The position numbers were made by a program, and so were the translations under genes. The notes beneath the pieces are model-generated. The model was given only the letters and a program-made list of their open reading frames with translations. It was not told where the DNA came from and did not search any database. Shown piece by piece: positions 12,780 through 23,497 of a stretch of 64,000 bases of DNA (position 1 is the first letter of the stretch; each line of letters opens with the position of its first letter). The DNA comes from Tetradesmus obliquus (Eukaryota > Chlorophyta > Chlorophyceae > Sphaeropleales > Scenedesmaceae). Location of the stretch: positions 8,466,501-8,530,500 of the forward strand of contig CP126192.1 in assembly GCA_030272155.1 (NCBI GenBank). The letters run 5' to 3'.

Positions 12780-13231
12780 CATCTTGCAGCGGCAGCACAG
12801 TGCGCAGCGGCAGGTGCTGATGGACCTACTTGCCTCAACAAGCACGCTGCACTCAGTTGCATTTGGCTACGGCTCAACAGCAGCTGCTGCTGCTGCTGCA
12901 CCAGCGGCATCACTTGGGTGGCTAACATCTGCAGCAGCAGAACGCAGTGATGAAGTTCCTGCAGCAGCACTAGTCGCACCTGCCTCTGCTGTGGCAGGCG
13001 ATAGCGATGGTGGTGAGCAAGCTAATGATGACATGCACGGCAGCTGCAGCTGCTGCGGCAAGCGCTGCCACCCAGGCAGCCTGCTGCTGCTGCTGCCACC
13101 AGCAGCGAATGCAGCAGCAGCAGCAGCAGCAGCATCTCCACCTACAGAGCCAGCTGCTGAACAGCACAAGAGTTTGCAGGCTGCGCTTGGCCTGGCACCA
13201 CTGAGGCTGCCTGGCCTGTCACTATCACCTC

Positions 13232-13272
<41 letters not shown>

Positions 13273-14258
13273 GGTGATGCTGCACTGCAGCTGTCTCCCT
13301 CAGAGCTCAGCAGCCTCAGCTTGACCCCTGTGGGGCTCAGCAGTCTGTATGGCCAGCAGCAGCAGCTGTACCATCTGCAGGATGCTGCAGGGCCCGCTGC
13401 TGCTGTAGCTGCTGATGCACTAAACGCAACACGAATCGGCAGAATTACTGGGGATGGCAGTGCTGCTGGCATCACTGTGGCCATTTCTACACCAGCAGCA
13501 GCAGCAGCAGGTGAAGAGGAAGAGCATGAGGAGGTGGAGATTAGTGTGCCGCCAGTTGCTGCTGCTGCTGCTGGTGGAGGCGGCCTTGGTGAGCTGCGTG
13601 TGACAACCAACCCTCTGTTTGAGCCAGTCAGCAGGACTTTCACACCATTGGGGGTGGGGGAACCACGATCCCTGCTGCCATCCTCTTCGGCTGCAGCAGC
13701 AGCAGCAGCACTGCCTTGGCTTTCTGCAAGTGGCTACCAAGCAGACAGCACTGAACAGCAGCAAGACGCCAGGCCGGCAGCAGCAGCAGCATATGCATCA
13801 GCTGCTGGATCGCTGAGTAGGGCCGGGCAGAGTTCACAGGAGCATCTGCACTCCAGCTTTGAACAGGCACTGCAGATCCACCGCCTAGAGTGGCAGCAGC
13901 AGCAGCAGCAGGATGCAGCAGCAGCAGCAGCAGCAGCTTCTGATGCTGATCAGCACGCTGCTGCTGCAGGCATGCTGGCAGATGCCAGCAACCTGCTGGG
14001 AGGCTTAGCAGCCAACCTGCTGCAGCTACAGCAGCAGCAGCAGCAGCATGAGGCACATGCAGCAGCTGGTGACACAGCTACGGCAGCTAGTGGTGCTATT
14101 GAGCCGGGGCTGTTAGGCAGGCTGCTTGACGAGGTGTTTGCTCTGAATGAGCTGCTGCTCAGCTGCAGCAGCCTGGATGCGGCAGCACTGCAGCAGCTGC
14201 AGGGCCTGCTTGGCAGTGAGGCCTTCTGCCAGCTCACTCAGCAGGTGCAGGGGCTGGT

Positions 14259-14294
<36 letters not shown>

Positions 14295-16037
14295 AGACAA
14301 TCTGGACCTGCCTACGCCATCCAGCAGCGCAGCCGACCTGCAGCTTCCATCAAGCAGCCAGCAGCAGCAGCTAGGTGCGGTGATACGTGCTGCAGCTTTA
14401 ACCAATCTGGCAGCTGGTGGCGGAATGTTGCTTGGGAGAGTGATGACTGCAGGTTCAGCAGCCGGTCTTGTGTCTGAGGACAATGTGCTGCTCGGCAGCC
14501 CAGCTGCCAGTAGCAGGCATGCAGGCAACAGCAGCAGGGCGCTACTGCCGTATCTGGCCGAATCACCTGCTGCTGCTGCGGCTGCGGCGATGGCAGCAGC
14601 GGCAACTCCGTCGCGCAGTGTAGGCTGGTTTGGTGATGACCCAGGGCAGCAGCTACGCGTGCCAGAAGCAGGAGCAGCAGCAGCAGCAGCAGCAGCGGGG
14701 GCTGCTGGAGCTGTGCTGTGTGATGCATGCGTGAGGAGCTCACTGGAACTGATCAACAGCACAAGCCCTGCAGCAGCAGCAGCAGCAGCAGCAGCGTACA
14801 GCCCCGGTAGCACTGCCGGCCTGCAGCGCCAGTCGCTGCTGCTGCCTGTGGCTGTCTCTGCTGCTGCATCTGCCAGCAGGTACAGCAGCAGCACCAGCAG
14901 CCCGCTGCTGCAGCAGCCGCTGCCATGGCAGGCGCAGCTGCTGCTGTCTCCTGCCACCATCACAAGCACTACAACATTCAGCAGCACCCCTGCTGCATCA
15001 CCTGTGTTGCCACTGGTGTCAGAAGCGCCTGCAGGCACAGCAGCAGCAGCAGCAGCAGCAGCAGACAGTGGCCGTGAAGGTTCCTTGGAGCAGCTGCGCT
15101 GCCGCATGAGGCAGCTCAGCCAGCAGCAGCAGCAGCAGCAGCAGGTGGTGACGGAGAACACTGGAACGAGGGTTTATAGTTCAGAGGCGCCGACTGTGGC
15201 TGTTGCAGCAGAGCCGAGGGCGTCTGCTGGGCAGCTCAACTACAGTGGCAGCACTATTACTGCGGGAGGCATGAGTGCAGCAGTGGCACTGGCAGCTGCC
15301 GACACAACAGCAGCAGCAGCAGCAGCAGCAGCAATTGGAGTGTCTGGCCCTGGTGCTGCTGCTAGCTGGGATGCTGCCAGCAGCAGCAAGCTGTCACTGT
15401 TCACTACATCCAACACTGATACAACGGCAGCAGACGCAGCAGCTGCAGGCATACGTGCCACTACACCGCTGCCAGACCCCAGCAATGATGATTCAGCAGC
15501 TGCTGGCCTCACTGGTGACTCAGCAGTTGCTGGCGTTACTGGTGACTCAGCAACTGCTGGCTTCACTGCTGGCAGCCCCTTCCGCATGAGCAGCGCGTCA
15601 TCCTTCGGGGGTGATGACGACCTGGCTGCCTCAGGCCTGGGCCCTGACAGCCTGAGCCCCCTCAGGCCTGCCAGGCTGGCGCCGCCGGGCGTAATCCCTG
15701 CCGGCGATGACGCCCGCCAGCAACAAGGTGTCATCACCGGCGCTGATGACACCTCACATACTCACACACCCGGTGATGTCAGCGACCAACGAAGCAGCAA
15801 CAGTGACACTGGCAGCATCTCTGGTAGCTTCCAAGGCCCACCACCCAGGATGCGGCCATCCTTTGATCATCACAGTGGCAGCAACAGCAGCGCAGCAGCA
15901 GCCGCCAGGCCTGAGGGCCCCAGCCTGAGTCCTGACAGCCTGAGCCCCCTCAGGCCTGATGCCAGCCTGGCTGACATGAGCCTGAGGGACCTCAGAGAGC
16001 TGCTGGGACGGGTGGCCAAGGCCTCGCTACGGCAGCT

Positions 16038-16078
<41 letters not shown>

Positions 16079-16400
16079 TTTTGGAGGGGGAGGAGGGGCA
16101 GGGTGGTGAGGGGAGGCAGCAGCAGCCTCATGAGGAGGGAGTTGTGGGTGGAGTTGGACGAGAGGTGGCAGGGCAGCAGGCGGTGCATGGGCCCAGGAGG
16201 GAGAAGATGCAGAAGAAGAGTGACAAGCAGCAGCAGCAGCAGCAGCAGCAGGCAGTGCCCAGTACAGCGCCATCAGCATCAGCCAGCAGCATCAGCTTCA
16301 GGGACACAGCAGCAGCATGTGCAGCACCAGCTCATCATTGTGCACATGCAGCAGCAGCAGAAGCAGCGGCGGCGGCAGCAGCTCTGGGCATCTCGCCAGT

Positions 16401-16454
<54 letters not shown>

Positions 16455-16887
16455 CTTTGCACATGCCGATGACCTGGAGACGCCGCGCCCCCGCAGCTGC
16501 CTGCAGCAGCAGCCGATGCAGAGCCACTGGGACCGCGCTCAACAGCAGCAGCAGCAGCAGCAGCAGCAGTGCTACACAATGCCAGGGCCAGTTTCCTCTG
16601 CCTCCCCTCGCATCCCACCCTCAAGCTTTGCAGCCGCTGCTGCTGTTGCATCACACACACCAGCAGCAGCTGCTGCAGGCGATGCTGCGGCAGCAGGCTG
16701 TAGCAATGAGTCCCTGAAGCGGCTGCTGCAGCTGCTGTCTGCAGATGGCTCTGCCAATGCTGCGCTGAAGTCGCTGTCTCTGGGTACGCTGGCGGCTGTG
16801 TTGCGTGCTGCGAGATCTAGCTCGCTGCATCGCAGCCAGTCGGTGCCTGAAGAGCTGGCTGCATTGCAGCAGCAGCAGCAGCAGTAG
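9110..16887 (+). CDS. Giant low-complexity protein of Gln, Ala and Ser runs, unknown function
   Basis: Exon 1 (9110-9296) ends aaggaag|gtgagc. Exon 2 (9518-16887) starts after tttgcag in matching phase, giving about 2,518 residues. Most of the protein is uninterrupted poly-Gln, poly-Ala and poly-Ser. These are the three reading frames of one CAG repeat, so all arise from the same slippage-prone triplet. Between the runs are Ser/Pro-rich linkers, a Cys/His cluster (CSCCGKRCH, about codon 1180), a repeated DSLSPLRP motif, the helix-like SLADMSLRDLRELLGRVAK, and a C-terminal LKRLLQLLSADGSANAALKS helix with HRSQSVPEEL. I recognise no catalytic or DNA-binding domain. Long disordered proteins like this in volvocine and related algae are often regulators or scaffolds, but that is only a guess. 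The 7.3-kb open frame in one phase argues that it is coding; hidden introns cannot be excluded. Confidence 0.7.
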
Positions 16888-17010
16888 TGAGTCATGTTGT
16901 TTTAATGTCACGTGCTGGCTGCTGTGCTGCGTGCTGCAAGGTCCAGCTTGCTGCACCGCAGCCAGTCAGTGCCTGAAGAGCTGGCTGCATTGCAGCAGCA
17001 GCAGCAGTGA
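16790..17010 (+). repeat. Duplicated 3' end of the poly-Gln/Ala/Ser gene
   Basis: The last ~95 bases of the open frame are repeated just after the stop, at about 16915-17010. Both copies read LAAVLRAARSS(S/L)LHRSQSVPEELAALQ...stop; the first stop is TAG at 16885-16887 and the second TGA near 17008. The second copy lies in the 3' UTR. The wording is nearly unchanged, so the event is recent or the sequence is constrained. Confidence 0.85.
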
Positions 17011-17291
17011 GGCATTTACATCATGTTGCTTTGATGTGACTTGCTTGACAATAGCCAGTGTGTGCTGGCAGAATCGTCCGCGCAGTATGCGAGACTATTG
17101 CATTGAAGGAGGAGCAGCGTAGGCTGTTGTTGTGCAACAGCAGCACAGCATTGCCGTTTGTCTCCATCTTGACAGGGCTGGCACGTGCAGCAGCCGCAGC
17201 AGCAGGCAGACGGCTGCACACAAGCGGCTGAAGCAGCATGCAAAGTTTGTGGTCGGGGTCCGGTGCACTGGCTGTGCAATGGTATTGGCAG

Positions 17292-17324
<33 letters not shown>

Positions 17325-19102
17325 TGTGGCGAGTATGGCAGGCTGTGGGTGGGGTGACAGGATTCTGCGTGCGCGTTTGGGGTGTTGGTTTGTGGTGATC
17401 TTTGGGTGGGCTTGTTATGGTGTGCAGCCAGCAGTTAATCGGCTGCTTTTCAAAAGACGGCGGCAGCAGTGCCAGCTCACAAGATGGTTGTGATGTGTTG
17501 TTGTGAACCAGTCTATGCTTTGACTTTCTTGACGACATGTTTCTGGGACAAGGATGTGTCCTTTTGACCAGGGTTACACGGGATTGCAGATGTTGACGCT
17601 TTCACCAAGAGAACATGTCAGTCTCACCGCAGTCGCAGTGCAGATGTGTGTCTCTCGCGCACTGTTGTTCATTAGCAAGCTTTTCATCTTGTCTGGGCAA
17701 ATGCATACCATTAATCTTGTCTTAGCAAATGCAAGTGCAGACCATGTTGGTGCCCGGCATGTTGCATGCGGCAGGTGTAGGTGATGTGTGCCTGGGTTTC
17801 ACCAGACCATGTTGTGATGTGTGCTGAGAACATGAGCACGGGAACACCTTCAACAGCTGCAGGTGGTGCTTGCAGCCGCTAGTGCCACTTGCAGCTGAAC
17901 AGCCTCAACTCTGATGTTGTGATCTCAGTGCTAAGCAACTGGTGCGATCGTAGTATGTCTCTTGTTTCTTACGGCGTGTCTATTTCAGTAGCTGCCACTT
18001 ACTTTGTTCTGACATTTTCAGCAATGAATGCACACGTGGCCACATCTTGACACGTGTTGCGCATGGCTGCTGGGTGCAATTTGGCCTCAAACAAGTTCAG
18101 ATGAGTCAGTGCATCAGAAGAGGAAAATAATATTGCTTTTTTCAAAATGCTCTCATGCGTTCAATGGCTTGTAGAGGATTGGTGGTGTTCAGGTGAACCC
18201 TGTGATGTAAGGCTAGCAGCAGTGTGTGCGCAGCCTCATGTGGAAGTGGCATCTGACCGAAGGATTGTTGTTTTCCTAACCAAAGGATTGTTTGTGGTGC
18301 TGCGCCCTGGCAGGCCCAGCCCTAGGGCTGCAAGCGTTGCATGCGGCGGCAGGTGATTCTCCTTTTAATTATATATGCTTGGCAATGCTACGGGCATACT
18401 GTCTCAAGTAACATAGTGATAAAAGTTCAGTGTTTCACAATGCAGGCAAGGATTGCCGATGTCAGCTTAACCGCAGTTGCTGAAACTGGCTGGATGCCTT
18501 GTTGTGACCACACAACCACTCTGCACTAATACTCCGCACAATCCTGCCCTGAAATGACGACCATCAGATCAATTGGGAAGAAACCAGTGGATGCGGATAA
18601 GGATCATAGTATGATATGCCGACGCGGCCAGTTGCATTGGCACACCCAATTACTTCCCCCAGGGCCACTACATGTGCACTGGTGGCACCAGCACCACCAA
18701 CTGCATTGGGGTGTGGCTGCAAAGGCCATACTGCTGCAATAACATAATATTCAAAAGCTACAACGCTGCACACCATGCACTTTCGCTTTGTACCCAAAGA
18801 TTGAGTTCTCTGTGTCGACAATGCCTGGCATGGAGAGGGAGCTCTCACTTTCAGCCATGGCGCTTTCAACCATGCTGCTGTGACAGCTGCGCGAGCAGCG
18901 GCCCAACATACCATGCTCCCTCACAACGCAATGCTAGATGCCAGTGCACGCGTCTGCTAGCTGTCGCCACATGTCACTTGCAGGCCCAATAATCACTCTC
19001 TGTGTATTGCGAACTGTGCCGCACAAGGATGCTGGCCAGCCGCCGCCGCCGCCGGCGGCTGTGTCAACTGTGCGCTCACAAAAGGCCAACACATGCAACA
19101 CT
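17011..19102. other. Intergenic region between two 3' ends
   Basis: No credible exon on either strand. A CAG run at about 17295-17323 and scattered short open frames are present. It should contain the 3' UTRs of the flanking convergent genes. Confidence 0.5.
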
Positions 19103-19960
19103 TCACAGGCTGTAGCTGCGGCAGGCCTCCATGTCTTGGCACTTCTTCAGGGCCTGCAGGTAGTAGTAGTCCGCATACACAAGCCCCACATCTATCTTGT
19201 CATTGTCCGGAAGGTTCCCGGTCGCATGCTTCAGCACCGCCGCATGCGGCTCATCGGGACTCGCCAGGTATTTCGGCGATGCTAATGCGCGCAGCGTGTT
19301 AACCGCTGCGCACAGGTAGCGCTGGCCGCACTCTGTTCCCGGCAGGGCTTCGGCCAGATGCAGCAGGCCGAGTGCAGTGATGGCCGCCGAGCTGGTATCG
19401 CGCGGGCCGTCATTTGCTGGATCATACGGCGCATTGAAGTCCCATTTTGGCACGTAGGAGCCCTTTGCAGGTTCCTCTTGCTCGCTGAGCATCTGCAGCC
19501 ATCTGTCTGCAGTGCGCTTTGCAACCTCGAGGAACTCAGGCAAACCTGTTTCTGCGTGCAAGATAGAAAAGCCGGCCACTGCCCAGGACTGGCCGCGCGC
19601 CCAGGTGCTGTTGTCTTTGTAGCCTTGGTACTGGTAGCGGCGGATGACGGCTCCGTTGTCGGGTTGGTACTCCACGATGTGGTAGGTGGAGCCGTCGGGC
19701 CGCACGTGGTTGGCGGCAACCTGCGGATGTGGTGTGGCAGTGCAAAAAGGTGAAATGTGGGCAGGCAGATGGTTGGTGTGTTGACGTTGTCGGGGTAGTA
19801 CTCGACAATGTGGTAGGTGGAGCCGTCTGGGCGCACTTGGTTGGCAGCGACCTGCGGGTGCAGTGAGGATGTGCAAGCAGGAATGTGGTTAGATTTTGCG
19901 TGCATTGTAACTGTGTTCTTGCCACTATGTCTCTTAGTATTTGTTCCTTTCTTCCTTCTT

Positions 19961-20041
<81 letters not shown>

Positions 20042-20284
20042 CCCGCCTGCCTGCCATGTACACTGCGGGCTGCCCATCTTCCCACATCCCCCTCACACAC
20101 ACAAATCACACCTCACTTGCATACAAACCGCACCTGCCGCGCGTGCTCCACGGCCATGTGCATCCAGTCCTGCTCCGGCTGCCTGTCCACGAAGCTCTGG
20201 TAGGCGCCCCAGTGCTTCACGTGCTTGGCGCCCCACACCAGCATCTGCAGGTTCATCATGAAGTCTGCAGCAGGTGAAGGAAAC

Positions 20285-20317
<33 letters not shown>

Positions 20318-23300
20318 GGCAGTACTTTTACCGCATGACTTTTGTGCTTCGCGCCCCACACCAGCATCTGCAGGTTCATCATGAGGTCTGAGGGAGGTGG
20401 AGGAAATGACAGCAGCAGCGGCAGCAGCAGCAACAAAGCGCTGTTTATGTTTGTGCTGCAAGCAACATCACAACAATTAACACCCCAACACCGCATCTGC
20501 GGGATCTACATGAAGTCTGGGACAGGCGGCAGCAGCAGCAGCAGCAGCAACAACACCGTCAGCGTATGATAATTATGCTGCAAGCGACACCGTAGAGGAC
20601 CCTGCCAGTGCCAGGCTATTGCTTGCTTTGCCATGTCAAAGCAGCAGCGCCTTCGGTGCCACTGCACGCACTGCCGCTGCAAAGTAAACAAAGCTCTCCA
20701 CACAACACCACATTTCACAGCAGCCACAGCTGCATGTGTGTATGTTCTCGCCGATGATCACGATCTGCGTGTCAGCCATTCTGGCCTGCACCCGCTCCCA
20801 GCCCTCAACGGTTCGACTGATGCATACAGATCTACAGATCCTGTCACTTTGTAATGCAATGTAATGTAATGTAATATAATGTAATGCACTCACCAATAAT
20901 GACAATCTGCTTGTACGCCGTGCTGGCCTGCACAGGCTCCCAGCCCTCACATTTTTTTCTCACATGCATGCAGATCTGCAGATCCTGTCACTCTGTAATG
21001 CGATGCAAGGTAATGCACTCACCAATGATGACAATCTGCTTGTACGCCTTGCTGGCCTGCACCTGCTCCCAGCCCTCAAAGGTTCGACAGATGCATACAG
21101 ATCTGGAGATCCTGTCATTCTGTAATGTAATGTAATGTAATGTAATGTAATGTAATGTAATGTAATGTAATGTAATGTAATGTAATGTAATGCAATGCAA
21201 TGCAATGCAATGTAATGTAATGTAATGCAATGCAATGTAATGTAATGTAATACACTCACCAATGATCACGATCTGCTTGTAGGCCTTGCTGGCCTGTACA
21301 GGCTCCCAGCCCTCAAAGGTGCGCAGCACAAACTAAAAAAATATCTGCAGATCTTGTCACTTAACAATAATGATGATCTGCTTGTAGGCCTTGCTGGCCT
21401 GCACAGGCTCCCAGCCCTCAAAGGTTCGACAGATGCATACAGATCTGCAGATCCTGTCATTCTGTAATGTAATGTAATGTATATGTATATGTAGTGTAAT
21501 GTGATGTAAATGCACTCACCAATAATGACAATTTGCTTGTAGGCCTTGCTGGCCTGCACAGGCTCCCAGCCCTCAAAGGTGCGCAGGCTGCGTGTGGCAG
21601 GGTTCCAGTTCCAGGCCAGCGCCTCCGCAGCAGCCAGCGCCTGGCGCAGGTCTGAGGCGGATTGTGTGACGGCGTAGCTGGCCGCATAGCTTGGCAGGTA
21701 GATGAAGCCTGTATAAGACACAACATGCAGAGCAAGATGTGGTCAGATTGCCTGTGTCCGGCGGCTTTAGAAGAGGGGAAAAGCGTGTGATTTGAGAGAG
21801 TTGCATGCCAGCGCCTCTGCAGCGGCCAGCGCCTGGCGCAGGTTTGAGGCGCTCTGTGTAACCGCATACTATGCTATGATAGCTGGCTGCATAGCTTGGC
21901 AGGTAGATGAAACCTGGGATTGAAACTGTGGCAGCAGGTTTGGCATCAGTGCAACAGCGGCAGGAGGGTAAGGCTTTGGGTCAGCTTTGCTGTTGCCGGT
22001 GGCCTTTAAGAGAGAGGAATGCGTGAAGAGAGCGCTTCAAGCCAGCGCCTCCGCAGCATCCAGCGCATGGCGCAGGTTAGTGGCAGACTGAGTCATGGCG
22101 TAGCTGCTGCACAGCGGTGGCTTTGGGAATGGAAAAAGCATGTGAAAAACTTTTGTGCGCACGTGCCTTGGCAGCAGCCTGGCTGAGGTTGGTTGCTGAA
22201 TGTGTGACAGCGCAGCTGGAAGCAAAGCTGGGCAAGTGGATGCAGCCTGAGGCGTGTCAGTAACATACAGCAGCAGAATATTAACAGGCAGTGGCAATAG
22301 CAGGAAAGACACAAGGTTAGATCAACAGCGACAGGCAAAGCTGGGCAAGTGCAGCAGCCGCATCAAATGGTACTATTGTTACAGCGCACGGCAGCATGGA
22401 AATGAGCGGAGTTGCAAACAGCATATATGGCCTGCGCCAGCTGCAGCAGCAGATGCACAAACCAAATGAAGAAGCTGCTTTCTGTGAGTAGTGGGTGCTT
22501 GCTGGACCATAAGTCTGCAGGCTGTAAACAGGGAGGCAGAGACAGTTGCTCTCCCCACATCTGGACCTGATGCATTTCTAAAGGAAAGGGAAAGGCACAT
22601 GGCGAGTAGTTGCACATCGCAGCAGTAAGCAAGCCCTGCACTGCAAGTGCTGTAGCACACTAGCTAGTGTTGCATTAACTGGGCTGTGTTTGTGACTACT
22701 GACGTGACCGCTGCTGCCACTCATCAAAGTCATGCTGCGACTGCCAGGTGCGCTGCTTGTCAGCCAGACCCTCTGATATATCAAAGATCTCTTCATAAAC
22801 CTGTTGCTTGAACTAGGCTGTGTTTGTGACTGCTGACTGTGCCACTCACCAAAGTCATGCTGCGACTGCCAGGTGCGCTGCTTGTCAGCCAGACCCTCTG
22901 ATATATTAAAGATCTCTTCATAAACCTGTTGCTTGAACTAGGCTGTGTTTGTGACTGCTGACTGTGCCACTCACCAAAGTCATGCTGTGACTGCCAGGTG
23001 CGCTGCTTGTCAGCCAGGCCCTCCTGCCATCGCTGCGCAGCAGCAGCCCACTCCGGCTTTCCAGTGAGTGCATGCAGCTGCCACAAGCAGCCAACAAAGA
23101 AGCCGCTGGTCCAGTGCCCGGCGTTGTTGAACATCCACTGCCCGTTATGTGGCAGTGTGGCTGTCGGGTATTGGTTAGGTGCTAGCTTCTGCGTGCTGGC
23201 TGCGAGCTTGTTCTCCGCTACTGCGATCACTCGTGCGATCACTGCTTCCATGCTCATCGAGCTGCCTTTTGGCGTCAGGATGATCGACTGCTGCGCCTGC

Positions 23301-23497
23301 TCTACTGCTGCTGCAGCAGGTGCTCGTGTACGTGAGGCAAGCGCGCTAGGATTAAACACAGAGTTTAAATTTGAGCATGTCGTGCTGCATCCTAGCAAGC
23401 ACGGCGCTGTACTGATGCACTGTAAGGCGCCAGCCGCGGGCGCGAAAAGCGTAATGACCACCAGGCAAGAGACAAGCGCCAACAATTGAGGATCCAT
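19103..23497 (-). CDS. Secreted GH88 unsaturated glucuronyl hydrolase
   Basis: Four exons join in phase: 23497-22975, 21708-21520, 20264-20134 and 19720-19103, giving 486 residues. A signal peptide (LLALVSCLVVITLFAPAAGA) opens exon 1. Family motifs in order: NAGHWTSGFFVGCLW; QHDF|GF across junction 1-2; EALAWNWNP; VII|DFMMNLQMLVWGA across junction 2-3; VRPDGSTYHIVEYQP; GYKDNSTWARGQSWAVAGF; WDFNAP; DTSSAAITALGLLHLA. The Asp residues of the HDFGF and IIDFMMN motifs match the two catalytic Asp residues of GH88. These enzymes hydrate the 4,5-unsaturated uronic acid left by polysaccharide lyases on glycosaminoglycan-like or ulvan-like chains. The signal peptide suggests action in the wall, vacuole or medium. 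Substrate is unknown. All three introns are loaded with exon echoes. Confidence 0.9.
19787..19851 (-). repeat. Echo of GH88 exon 4, 5' half
   Basis: The copy in intron 3 encodes VAANQVRPDGSTYHIVEYYPDN after an intact AG acceptor. The true exon reads VAANHVRPDGSTYHIVEYQPDN from 19720. Two substitutions are visible, H/Q and Q/Y. The copy ends abruptly in intronic sequence. Confidence 0.9.
19966..20055. repeat. (TGCC)n tetranucleotide microsatellite
   Basis: About twenty consecutive cctg/tgcc units in GH88 intron 3, with one g interruption near 20041. It creates open frames of repeated AGRQ or ACLP in other phases, which are not genes. Confidence 0.95.
20345..20522 (-). repeat. Two echoes of GH88 exon 3, 5' half
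   Basis: Intron 2 holds a copy at about 20345-20390 (DLMMNLQMLVWGAKH after ctcag) and a more decayed copy near 20490-20522 (reading DFM, stop, IPQMRCWG). They sit upstream of the real exon 20264-20134 and are separated by CAG runs. Decay increases with distance from the exon. Confidence 0.8.
20745..21450 (-). repeat. Five echoes of GH88 exon 2, 3' half, with TGTAA microsatellites
   Basis: Copies of the last ~65 coding bases of exon 2 plus its donor occur near 21364-21430, 21254-21320, 21016-21085, 20888-20950 and 20745-20815. Each encodes a version of FEGWEPVQASKAYKQIVIIG. The three middle copies keep a gtgagtg donor; the outermost and innermost have damaged donors. Between units lie a shared tag (agatgcatacagatctgcag) and (TGTAA)n runs; the longest run is about 21120-21250. 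The unit is therefore exon half + donor + intron piece, repeated. Confidence 0.9.
21800..22350 (-). repeat. Echoes of GH88 exon 2, 5' half
   Basis: Intron 1 contains progressively decayed copies of the first half of exon 2 near 21808-21915, 22036-22105, 22159-22250 and 22329-22350. The first still reads back to a plotted GFIYLPSYAA-like start with an insertion; later ones keep only islands such as the codons for ALDAAEALA or LPSFAS. With the donor-half copies on the other side, exon 2 is flanked by echoes both ways. Confidence 0.85.
22705..22920 (-). repeat. Two echoes of GH88 exon 1, 3' half
   Basis: Copies of the codons for LADKQRTWQSQHDF and the following donor recur at about 22845-22900 and 22718-22775, with a period of about 125 bp. 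The nearer copy keeps gtgagtg; the farther has gatgagtg, so its donor is lost. Identical flanks (tgatatat.aaagatctcttcataaacc) show that the duplicated unit spans exon and intron. Confidence 0.9.

Noticed and set aside
9669..16956. Many Leu-, Cys- or Ala-rich minus-strand open frames opposite the giant gene
   Set aside because: CAG runs are open in all six frames. Only the plus-strand frame runs 7.3 kb unbroken, has a spliced start exon and meaningful linkers.
19941..20109. Open frames of repeated AGRQ or PACL
   Set aside because: Both are readings of the (TGCC)n microsatellite in a GH88 intron.
20960..21262. Open frames of repeated ITLHY
   Set aside because: Translation of the TGTAA pentanucleotide run.
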